48,989 nucleotides of DNA from an uncultured Kiritimatiellota bacterium (GTDB taxonomy: Bacteria > Verrucomicrobiota > Kiritimatiellia > RFP12 > UBA1067), in the NCBI GenBank assembly GCA_934667425.1, contig CAKULV010000021.1:1-48989 (forward strand), read 5' to 3'. Below are positions 32,125-39,444 of this stretch, one piece after another (positions within the stretch are counted from its first letter, which is position 1; each line of letters starts with the position of its first letter). The notes below the pieces were generated by a model that saw only the letters and a program-made list of their open reading frames with translations, had not been told where the DNA came from and did not search any database. Made by a program: the position numbers and the translations under genes.

Positions 32125-33918
32125 ATGCTTGCTATGGTCAAGGGCAGATTCATTGGTCTTGTGGCGGTTGCCATGATGAGCCTTTGCCTTCCGGGGGCCG
32201 ATGGACTCAGGGTGGTCGTGAATGACGGCGCGTCTCACAGGGCGTACGAGCTTACGGACGCGGACGACGCCAAGGCGTATGTCGAGGCGTATGCGGTGAA
32301 CGTGAGGTTCGACGGATCGTTCAAGGAACACGAGAAGGTTGCGCTGGAGACGGTGCGCCGCGAGGAGCCTGTGTTCGGGACGTGGTGGGCGGTGTTTCCG
32401 CCGCTTCTTGCGATCGCCCTCGCGCTGATCACAAAGGAGGTGTATTCGGCTCTCTTCCTCGGCATAGTCTCCGGAGGTGTGCTGTATGCGCTGAAGTCCG
32501 ACGGCTTCTTCGGAATCCTTGAGACGGCGATTGGGCAGGTCTTCCAGAACGGCTTCATCGAGAAGGCTTCCGACAGCCACAATGTCGGCATACTTGTGTT
32601 TCTCGTTCTGCTCGGGGCATTGGTTGCGATGATGAACAAGACGGGAGCCTCGGCGGCGTTCGGACGCTGGGCGCGGCGGCGCGTGAAGTCCCGCGTAGGA
32701 GCACAGGTGTCCACCGTCATCCTGGGCGTAATGATCTTCGTGGACGACTACTTCAATTGCCTCACCGTCGGCTCGGTGATGCGTCCGATAACGCAGGCAA
32801 AGCGGGTCTCTGCGGCGAAACTGGCATACCTGATAGATGCGACCGCCGCCCCCATATGCATCATAGCCCCGATATCGAGTTGGGCGGCCGCCGTCGCGGG
32901 CTTCGCCGCCGGGGCTGGCGCGGAGAGCGGCTTCTCGCTCTTCGTACGGGCGATCCCGTACAACTTCTACGCGATCCTCACGATCCTTACGATAACTGCG
33001 CTTTCGCTCATGGACTTCGATTTCGGCCCGATGCGCCGCCAGGAGGAGATCGTCTCGTCCGGCGCACCGGATCCCGGGTCGCTTGGGCAGCCGATGTGCC
33101 CGTCTTCCGTGAATGCCCGTGGACGTGTGCTGGATCTCGTGGCGCCCATATCCGTGCTGATCGTCTCGTGCATCGTCGGGATGATATATTCCGGCGGGTT
33201 CTTCGCGGAGGGCGCTGCCCACCACGATTTTGTGGTCGCTTTCTCGAACTCGGATGCCTCCGTCGGACTAGTCCTCGGGTCTGCCGTATCCGTCGTGTTC
33301 TCCGTCGCCTTCTACATGTGCCGCCGAGTCATATCGTTCCGGGACTGCATGGATGCGTTCCCGGAAGGCTTCAAGGCCATGGTTCCCGCGATACTGATCC
33401 TGTGCTGCGCATGGACGCTGAAGGGCGTCACCGACGTGCTCGGGGCTAAGGTGTTCATCGCAGACCTCATAAACGGGCCTGCGGCGGCGCTGTTCGACTT
33501 CCTCCCGGCCATGATCTTCGTGATATCCATCGCCCTTGCGTTCTCGACCGGGACGAGCTGGGGTACGTTCGGGATCCTGATACCGATCGTACTTGCCGCG
33601 ATTCCCGATGGCGACATGACGATCATTGCGGTGTCGGCCTGCATGGCGGGAGCCGTGTGCGGGGATCACTGCTCGCCGATATCCGATACCACGATCATGG
33701 CATCGGCGGGTGCCCAATGCAACCACATCGTGCACGTGAACACACAGCTCCCGTACGTGATGGTGGTTGCCGCAGTTTCGTTCGTCTCATACCTTGCGGC
33801 GCCGTTCGTCGGCACGGTGTGGATCGCGCTGCCGCTTGCGATGGGGCTGATGCTCGCCACGCTGTTCATCCTCAGGCTCATCCTCAAGGGCCGTAGGTGC
33901 GGTGGCACGGGGATTTGA
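32125..33918 (+). CDS. Na+/H+ antiporter, NhaC family
   Basis: A 597-residue membrane protein. It begins with a signal-like segment and about 90 residues of soluble sequence (VVVNDGASHRAYELTD), then about 11-12 helices. NhaC-type motifs are IFVDDYFNCLTVGSVMRPI and the later STGTSWGTFGILIPI and CGDHCSPISDTTIMASA. These transporters exchange Na+ (or other solutes) for H+ across the inner membrane. The N-terminal extracytoplasmic extension is longer than in standard NhaC. ATG 32125 is chosen; 32134 is also possible. Confidence 0.88.
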   Translation: MLAMVKGRFIGLVAVAMMSLCLPGADGLRVVVNDGASHRAYELTDADDAKAYVEAYAVNVRFDGSFKEHEKVALETVRREEPVFGTWWAVFPPLLAIALALITKEVYSALFLGIVSGGVLYALKSDGFFGILETAIGQVFQNGFIEKASDSHNVGILVFLVLLGALVAMMNKTGASAAFGRWARRRVKSRVGAQVSTVILGVMIFVDDYFNCLTVGSVMRPITQAKRVSAAKLAYLIDATAAPICIIAPISSWAAAVAGFAAGAGAESGFSLFVRAIPYNFYAILTILTITALSLMDFDFGPMRRQEEIVSSGAPDPGSLGQPMCPSSVNARGRVLDLVAPISVLIVSCIVGMIYSGGFFAEGAAHHDFVVAFSNSDASVGLVLGSAVSVVFSVAFYMCRRVISFRDCMDAFPEGFKAMVPAILILCCAWTLKGVTDVLGAKVFIADLINGPAAALFDFLPAMIFVISIALAFSTGTSWGTFGILIPIVLAAIPDGDMTIIAVSACMAGAVCGDHCSPISDTTIMASAGAQCNHIVHVNTQLPYVMVVAAVSFVSYLAAPFVGTVWIALPLAMGLMLATLFILRLILKGRRCGGTGI

Positions 33919-33942
33919 CAACAAAAAAAAAACTGCTATAAT
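33915..33942 (+). promoter_or_regulatory. Near-consensus promoter with A-tract
   Basis: TTGACA 33915-33920 and TATAAT 33937-33942 have a 16-bp spacer whose first part is a run of A. This is the strongest sigma70-like promoter in the window and overlaps the end of the NhaC gene. Confidence 0.85.
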
Positions 33943-33984
33943 TGCCGCCATTTCAAGCCATAACGAATGAGAAAGGAATTGAAA

Positions 33985-34755
33985 ATGAAAAAAGCAGGGA
34001 AGTTCGTGATGATTGTGGGCTTGACCGCTTCGATATTCGCACAGGCGAATCCTGCGCAACCTGAGGCCAAGGCGCTCTTGGTGAAAACACAGACGGCCAT
34101 AACGTCCGCCAAGACCCTGCGTGTGACGATACGGGAAGAGGTCTCCGGCGTGAAGACCGAGACGAAGTTCGTGTCGAAGCAGAATGCGGAGGGTGTACTT
34201 TCGTTCCGTCAGGAGACACAGGCGATTATTCAAGGCAAGAAGCCCCAACCATTCATTCAGGTCATGGATCGGAACAAGCTCTACTTCTTCCCGACTGGAT
34301 GTGGGCAAGTGGCTGTGAGGATGAAGTTCCTGGAGGAGAAGATGCCGGGCGGGCTCGTCGCCAACCTGTTCCTTCCGGGCGGGACGATCGAACTCCTTAA
34401 GGATGACGGAAAGGTCTGCTCCATCCGCTATGCCTGTACGCAGAATGAGATCGAGGAACTGTCGAAGGCGGTTAAGGAACAGCACGGGGCGCTCTACAGC
34501 AAGGATCTCGTGCCGGGCATTTTTGAATATCGCATCGACAAGGATTCGGCTACGCTTTCGGAACTGATCCTCTATTCCGAACGGGGGCGTCTTGTCAAGC
34601 GCGCTACTTTCCGCGATTGGAAGTTCGACGACAAGGTGGCCGATTCCAATTTCGTGGTGCCGCCGAAGTACAAGATGTACACGGCAAAGACCCGCAAGGA
34701 TGGGGAGCGGATTCAGGCGGAGCTGCTGGCCGTCGCGCAGGCAAGGCAGAAATGA
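33985..34755 (+). CDS. Secreted LolA-like protein
   Basis: A 256-residue protein with a signal peptide (MKKAGKFVMIVGLTASIFA, then QANPAQ). The pattern of the mature part, with strand-like TLRVTIREEVSGVKTETKF, then IDKDSATLSELILYSERG, VKRATFRDWKFDD and FVVPPKYK near the end, resembles LolA/LppX-type lipoprotein-sorting or DUF-type periplasmic proteins. I hold this only as a fold-level guess. ATG 33985 is preferred over 33967 because AAGGAA lies 7 bp upstream and a signal peptide follows. The strong promoter predicts high expression. Confidence 0.55.
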   Translation: MKKAGKFVMIVGLTASIFAQANPAQPEAKALLVKTQTAITSAKTLRVTIREEVSGVKTETKFVSKQNAEGVLSFRQETQAIIQGKKPQPFIQVMDRNKLYFFPTGCGQVAVRMKFLEEKMPGGLVANLFLPGGTIELLKDDGKVCSIRYACTQNEIEELSKAVKEQHGALYSKDLVPGIFEYRIDKDSATLSELILYSERGRLVKRATFRDWKFDDKVADSNFVVPPKYKMYTAKTRKDGERIQAELLAVAQARQK

Positions 34756-34790
34756 ATCTGGTATGCGCGGTCTTTGCCTTTGCCAGTAGG

Positions 34791-34836
34791 CTCATCCTCA
34801 GGGCGCCGCGTCTGCGTCTGTGCCCGTGAGGATGAG
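34791..34836. terminator. Inverted repeat between convergent genes (possible terminator)
   Basis: CTCATCCTCA 34791-34800 and TGAGGATGAG 34827-34836 are perfect 10-bp arms with a 26-nt GC-rich loop, between two convergent genes. There is no T-run on either strand, so termination is only a guess. Confidence 0.4.
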
Positions 34837-34847
34837 CGTGGGTCCCG

Positions 34848-35687
34848 TCAGAATGAGACGGTCGCGTTGAATCCGCCCCAGACGAGCTGATCCTTGCCGT
34901 CGCCCATGTAGTCGAGCTTGCGGAGGGTGTGGGACGGAATCCAGGTGTAGTTCACCTGCGCACCGAGGGAGAGCCAGTCGGTTACGGCGTACGAGGCCGA
35001 AAGCCCGATCGTCGAATCGGTAAGCTCCGTGCCTACGCTCTCTTCCGTGACGTACTTGCACCAGGCGTTGTCGCCGAATCCGAGAGATGCGGATGGCGTG
35101 AGCGTCAAGACCTCGAAAAGCTCGAAGTCGTGCGAAAGCCCGAGCGTGAAATACACGGATGACGGGTCTTCGCCGTGTGCGGAATTGTAGTTCCAGTACG
35201 CGGCGGCGCTTGGTGTCACGTAATCGTTCTCGTATGCGATCGATGCGTAGAGATCCTGGTCGGAAGTCCCGTTGTTCTTCGGATACGTGTAGAAGATGTG
35301 GCCGACTTCCACGTCGAAGCCATACAGGTTGATGGCATACGCGAGCGTGTAGTCGATCTCCTGTATGCCGCAGGCCTGGCGGCTGTTGGTGAATGTGCCA
35401 CGCTTGTGGGTGAGGTCATACGACTGCCACACGTTCAGGTAGAATTCGCCAAAGTCTCCCGTGTCGTAGCCGAGGGTTACTGATGGTTGCCACACTGGGT
35501 TCCCGTTACAGATTGTGCCGCGCCAGATGTAGTCGCTCAGCACGTCCATTGAGGCTTCCACGTAGACGCCGGCGGAATCGTCGCTTTCCTCCGCAACGGT
35601 GGCTTCAGTGGAATTTTCCTGTGCGCCGATGTGGAGCATGCAGGCCGATGCAGTTGCCGCCATGACGGCGAGTTTCATTGCATTCAT
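34848..35687 (-). CDS. TorF-like outer-membrane beta-barrel protein
   Basis: A 279-residue protein with a signal peptide (MNAMKLAVMAATASACMLHIGAQ). The mature part begins VYVEASMDVLSDYIWRGTI, the LSDY.WRG start common to TorF-type putative porins, and has alternating amphipathic strands through to a C-terminal Phe (GGFNATVSF), the usual outer-membrane assembly signal. The substrate is unknown. The start is the ATG at 35687 (complement), with AAAGG upstream; the open frame extends further but lacks a ribosome binding site. It is transcribed alone from its own -10 box at 35764-35769. Confidence 0.7.
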   Translation of the reverse strand: MNAMKLAVMAATASACMLHIGAQENSTEATVAEESDDSAGVYVEASMDVLSDYIWRGTICNGNPVWQPSVTLGYDTGDFGEFYLNVWQSYDLTHKRGTFTNSRQACGIQEIDYTLAYAINLYGFDVEVGHIFYTYPKNNGTSDQDLYASIAYENDYVTPSAAAYWNYNSAHGEDPSSVYFTLGLSHDFELFEVLTLTPSASLGFGDNAWCKYVTEESVGTELTDSTIGLSASYAVTDWLSLGAQVNYTWIPSHTLRKLDYMGDGKDQLVWGGFNATVSF

Positions 35688-35763
35688 TTTCGTAACCTTT
35701 GTTTGTTGCTTGTTGGTTGGTTTGCCCCCTTCCCGTGACACCACGGATAGGAATTGGGATGGA

Positions 35764-35772
35764 ATTATATCA
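35764..35772 (-). promoter_or_regulatory. Extended -10 of the TorF-like gene
   Basis: On the minus strand TGA then TATAAT (35764-35769). No good -35; the upstream DNA is repeat island R10. About 70 bp of leader precede the start. Confidence 0.55.
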
Positions 35773-36424
35773 AAGTTTGGCGATTTGCGATTTTCGATTT
35801 ACGATTGCATTTGGTTGATAGATGGTAGATGGTAGATGGTAGATGGTAGTTGGTAGATTTGTCCCCGGACACTGGTGTCGTGGCGACGACGCCTCGTCGT
35901 CGTGAATGTACGGGAGGGCCGCAATTCATTGCGTCCGCCACGAATGTGCAACGGGAGGGACGCGCTCGGCCCCTTGCGGCCCTGCGGGTTCGCTTCGCTC
36001 AGGCAACCCGACGCCTGCGGCGCGGGCGAATCCTGCGCGTCCGTTGCCCCGATGTCGTTTTCGGTCGAGCGGGAGCTCGACCCTCCCGTTGCCTATTTCC
36101 GTAGCGATGGCGCCCTCGCCATCGCATAGGGGAAAAGCGCCATACGGCACACGACGGCGAGGGCGCACCCCTCTTGCGACCGCTTGCGCGGCTCACTTCG
36201 TTCGGGGGATATGTCGCCACTATAGCGACCGCTTGCGCGGCTCACTTCGTTCGGGAGATATGTCGCCACGATACCAGTGTCCGGGGACAAATCTACCAAC
36301 TACCAACTACCATCTACCAACTACCAACCAAATGCAATCGCAAATCGAAAAATCGTAAATCGAAAATTTGAATGGCGGCTGTTTCCAGCCGCCATTCAAA
36401 ACCTGAAACCTATCCCCTAAAACC
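35772..36424. repeat. Mosaic repeat island R10
   Basis: A gene-free gap of about 650 bp between two minus-strand genes. Order: inverted AAATCGC-type array (about 35780-35812), TAGTTGG/GGTAGAT array (35815-35857), CCCCGGACACTGGTGTC, CGACGACG/CGTCGTCG hairpin, diverged GGCCGCA hairpin (about 35911-35937), 91-nt module (35952-36042), GGTCGAG/CTCGACC hairpin (about 36065-36085), GATGGCG/CGCCATC hairpin (about 36105-36123), then two direct copies (about 36175-36219 and 36224-36268) of a GCGACCGCTTGCGCGG..TCGCC module, a second CCCCGGACAC copy in inverted form, CCAACTA heptamers (36293-36328) and AAATCGC units (36330-36368), and an inverted AGGTTTC-type array. The right half mirrors the left. Confidence 0.85.
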
Positions 36425-37845
36425 TACTTCTTCAGCCATATTTCGATGACGGGTATCTCGACTGCAGGCTTCTTCATCGGAAGGACGAAGAAGTCGCGAG
36501 AGCCGAGATCTCCGCTCTGCGAATGCTTGATTGCCGCACCCCAGCGGATCTTCAGCTCCGAGCCGTCGTGCAGGAACTGCGCATATTCGACCTTGTCGGC
36601 AAAGTCGAACGGCAAGGCGCCCATCGGGTAGTTGACGAGGTGGATGTACAGACGGCGCGTCTCTGGGTTGTATGTGAGGAGGGAGTCGACAGGGGTCTTG
36701 AACTCCTCCGGCGCGGCGGTGCAGCCGTAGATCGACCGGCTGTTGAAATGCATCCACTCGCCGATCGCGTCGAGGCGGGCGCAGGCGCGGTAGTCGAACT
36801 CGCCGCGCGCCGTCGGGCCGACGTTGAGGATGAGGTTGCCGCCGAAGGCGACGGAGTTTACCAGCAGCTCGATGAGCTGGTGCGGACTCTTCCACGTCTC
36901 CTCGTCGCGGTAGTAGCCCCACGAGCCGGAGAACGTCTGGCACGTCTCCCACGGCGCGTTCTTGCCGTCAACCTGCGGCCACTGGGTGACGCGGCACTGT
37001 TCGGGCGTGACGAAGTCCCAGCCGTCCTCGGTGTCCATGAGGTCGAGGCGGCTGTCGACGAGGATGCCGGGCTGGAGCGAGCGCGTGAGCTTCATGAGCT
37101 CGACCGACTCCCAGTGCTTCCAGTTCTTGCCGTACTTCGCCTTGACCGTGTAGTCGTACCAGATGATGTCGATCTTCCCGTAGTTCGAGAGGAGTTCCCT
37201 CACCTGCTCGTACATGCAGTCGCGGTAGCGGTTCCAGTCGCGGCCCGCGTTGACCTTCTCGTAGGACTCGTCGGTGAACCCGGCCTTTGGGCGGAGCGGA
37301 TGCGTCTGGTCGATCAGGTAGTCGGGGTGGTGCCAGTCCTTGATCGAGAAGTAGAACCCCACGCGAAGCCCCTCCGCGCGCGCCGCATCTACGTATTCGC
37401 GCACGAGATCGCGCTTGAAGGCGGTGTTCGTGATCTTGTAGTCCGTTGTCTTCGTGTCCCACATGCAGAAGCCTTCGTGGTGCTTCGTAGTCAGGACCAT
37501 GTATTTCATGCCGGCCTTCTTCGCGCGGCGCGCCCAGTCGCGCGCGTCGAAGAGGTCGGGGTTGAAGCGCGGCATGTATCTCTTTTCGTAGGTGTCGGGG
37601 GCGATGCGCTCATGCGACTGCACCCATTCGTGACGGCCCAGCACGGAGTAGAGCCCGAAGTGGATGAACATGCCGAAGCGGTCGTGCGTCCACCATGCGC
37701 GACGGGCGTCGCGCTGAGCCTCTGTTTCGCCGAATATGTTTTTCGGCGGCGTCGGACGGTCTTTGATCGCATCGAACGCTGACGCGGTTGAGATGGCGAG
37801 AATAAGGCCAAGCGCAGCTACGGATCGTGTGTTCCTTGTGTTCAT
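36424..37845 (-). CDS. Secreted alpha-L-fucosidase (GH29)
   Basis: A 473-residue protein with a signal peptide (MNTRNTRSVAALGLILAIS, cleavage near 23). GH29 signatures are RFGMFIHFGLYSVLGRHEW, KYMVLTTKHHEGFCMWD and IDIIWYDY, in which Asp231 is the expected nucleophile; SVAFGGNLILNVGPTARG follows. The family hydrolyses terminal alpha-L-fucose from glycans such as mucin or algal polysaccharide, with retention. The N-terminal catalytic barrel is followed by a short beta domain (about 390-473). The gene is flanked on both sides by repeat islands R10 and R11 and has its own promoter. Confidence 0.93.
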   Translation of the reverse strand: MNTRNTRSVAALGLILAISTASAFDAIKDRPTPPKNIFGETEAQRDARRAWWTHDRFGMFIHFGLYSVLGRHEWVQSHERIAPDTYEKRYMPRFNPDLFDARDWARRAKKAGMKYMVLTTKHHEGFCMWDTKTTDYKITNTAFKRDLVREYVDAARAEGLRVGFYFSIKDWHHPDYLIDQTHPLRPKAGFTDESYEKVNAGRDWNRYRDCMYEQVRELLSNYGKIDIIWYDYTVKAKYGKNWKHWESVELMKLTRSLQPGILVDSRLDLMDTEDGWDFVTPEQCRVTQWPQVDGKNAPWETCQTFSGSWGYYRDEETWKSPHQLIELLVNSVAFGGNLILNVGPTARGEFDYRACARLDAIGEWMHFNSRSIYGCTAAPEEFKTPVDSLLTYNPETRRLYIHLVNYPMGALPFDFADKVEYAQFLHDGSELKIRWGAAIKHSQSGDLGSRDFFVLPMKKPAVEIPVIEIWLKK

Positions 37846-37881
37846 CGTTAGTTGTCCTCTTGTTGGTTATTAGTGGCCGTA

Positions 37882-37890
37882 TTTTACCAC
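37882..37890 (-). promoter_or_regulatory. Extended -10 of the fucosidase gene
   Basis: On the minus strand TTGTGG precedes TAAAAT (37882-37887), the same context as the TTGTGGTATAAT promoters elsewhere. About 36 bp of leader with AGAGGA precede the start. Confidence 0.55.
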
Positions 37891-38208
37891 AACGAAGGCA
37901 GGTGATGTGAGGGAATACGATTTACGATTGCATTTAGTTGATAGTTGGTAGATGGTAGTTGGTAGATTTGTCCCCGGACACTGGTGTCGTGGCGACATAT
38001 CCCCGAACGAAGTGAGCCGCGCAAGCGGTCGCAAGAGGGGTGCGCCCCGCCGTCGTGTGCCGTATGGTGCTTTTCCCCTATGCGATGGCGAGGGCGCCAT
38101 CGCTACGGAAATCGGCAAATGAATCAATGCCTAAATGGCCCAATGCAATCGGAGATGCCACTACCCACTGCCAACTACCCACTGCCAACTACCAACTAAA
38201 ATAGGCGA
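37888..38208. repeat. Mosaic repeat island R11
   Basis: The gap between two minus-strand genes holds only repeats: inverted AAATCGC units (about 37916-37930), TAGTTGG heptamers (37936-37967), CCCCGGACACTGGTGTC, an inverted GCGACCGCTTGCGCGG module (about 37991-38040), an inverted GATGGCG/CGCCATC hairpin (about 38080-38098), AATGAATCAATGCCTAAATG, and CCAACTA-type heptamers (38160-38200). Confidence 0.85.
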
Positions 38209-38214
38209 GACGCC

Positions 38215-39423
38215 TCAATCGCTTTCGTGGAAGGTGCCGTCGGCATGGAAATGGCCGGCCTTCTTCTCGCCGCCGCTCGGCAGGGCGAGCTTAAGCTCGT
38301 ACGCGCCGTCGGTCACGACCTGATCGCCTTCGTGGATCCCCTTTACCGCGGTCCAGCCGCCACCTGACGCCAGCGGCTCGACTTCAGTCGCGACGAACGC
38401 ATTCGGCTCATGGCCGTCCTTGACGAATACCGTAGGCGTGAGTCCGTTCAGTACGATTGCGTCGGACGGTACCGCAACATCGTCCGGACCGGTCGAATCC
38501 TTCACAGCTTCGGCCACGGCCCGTTCACCGCATCTGGCTTTCACCGGCGCGGAAGGGAATTCCACGTACAGCGGGACGTCGAATGCGTCGGCCTGGTAAC
38601 CGTGGACGATCCGCCCCTCCATCCCGTTGCACATCGCCGGCGTGCCATCCTCCAGCGCGGCGGCTTCCGAAGGGCTGGCGAACACCTTAAGCCGCATGTC
38701 GCCGGGGCGTATGGTTGTGGCGATCACGTCCCCGGCGGATACCTGTGCGCCGTCTGCAACCTGTAGCGCCTCCACGATGCCATCCTCTTCCGCGAGGAAC
38801 GTGACAGTGCCGTTTTCGGCCTTCCGTCCCGCCAGCATCGCGTCGCGTTCGGCGCGTTTCACGGCAAGCTGCGCGGCGAGCTCCGCGTTTGCGCCTCCCG
38901 CCGCAGAGTATGCGGCGAGGCGTTTCTCAAGCACGGCAATCTCCCGCTCGCGGGCGATCAGCTCCCCGGACCATACGGAGAACAGCGCATCTCCTCGGCT
39001 GATCTTCTGCAGGGGCCTGACCGCCATCCTGCACTTGCCTCCTATGGTCGTCGCGACTGCGCTTCTTGCTGTCGGGGCGAGCTCGAATCTCCCGGGAAGG
39101 GAGATCGTGGATGAGACTTTCCGTTTCCGGGCGGCAACCGTCCTGAGCCCCATCATCCTCTGTGCGCTTTCGGGGACCTTCACCTCGGCGCGCTCCCCGC
39201 GTCCGTGCCCATGTCCGTCATGATTATGTTCGTGTTCGCCGGGTTCGCTGGCGCCATGGCTGTGGCTGTGCCCGCCATGATCGTCGTGCTTCCCACTTGA
39301 CCCGTGGTTCGCGTGTTCATGCCCATGCCCGTGCCCATGCTCGTGGTTGCAGGCGTTGTGCTTGCCGGCGAAGGCGATTGCCGCCGTGACGGCAAATGCA
39401 AGCGTGGCGATTGTTCTTGTCAT
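38215..39423 (-). CDS. Metal efflux periplasmic adaptor (CusB/CzcB-like) with His-rich N-terminus
   Basis: A 402-residue membrane-fusion protein with a signal peptide (MTRTIATLAFAVTAAIAFA). Residues about 20-80 are very rich in His, Gly and Asp (for example HEHGHGHGHEHANHG), a likely metal-binding tail. The adaptor body follows: lipoyl-like halves around SRGDALFSVWSGELI and FLAEEDGIVEALQVADG, joined by a coiled-coil hairpin (about 165-205), then beta-barrel and membrane-proximal domains. It links the inner-membrane RND pump to the outer-membrane channel. It lies 21 bp downstream of the RND gene with AAGGAA before the ATG, so it is the second gene of that operon. Confidence 0.88.
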   Translation of the reverse strand: MTRTIATLAFAVTAAIAFAGKHNACNHEHGHGHGHEHANHGSSGKHDDHGGHSHSHGASEPGEHEHNHDGHGHGRGERAEVKVPESAQRMMGLRTVAARKRKVSSTISLPGRFELAPTARSAVATTIGGKCRMAVRPLQKISRGDALFSVWSGELIAREREIAVLEKRLAAYSAAGGANAELAAQLAVKRAERDAMLAGRKAENGTVTFLAEEDGIVEALQVADGAQVSAGDVIATTIRPGDMRLKVFASPSEAAALEDGTPAMCNGMEGRIVHGYQADAFDVPLYVEFPSAPVKARCGERAVAEAVKDSTGPDDVAVPSDAIVLNGLTPTVFVKDGHEPNAFVATEVEPLASGGGWTAVKGIHEGDQVVTDGAYELKLALPSGGEKKAGHFHADGTFHESD

Positions 39424-39444
39424 GTTCGTGTTCCTTTCGAATGG

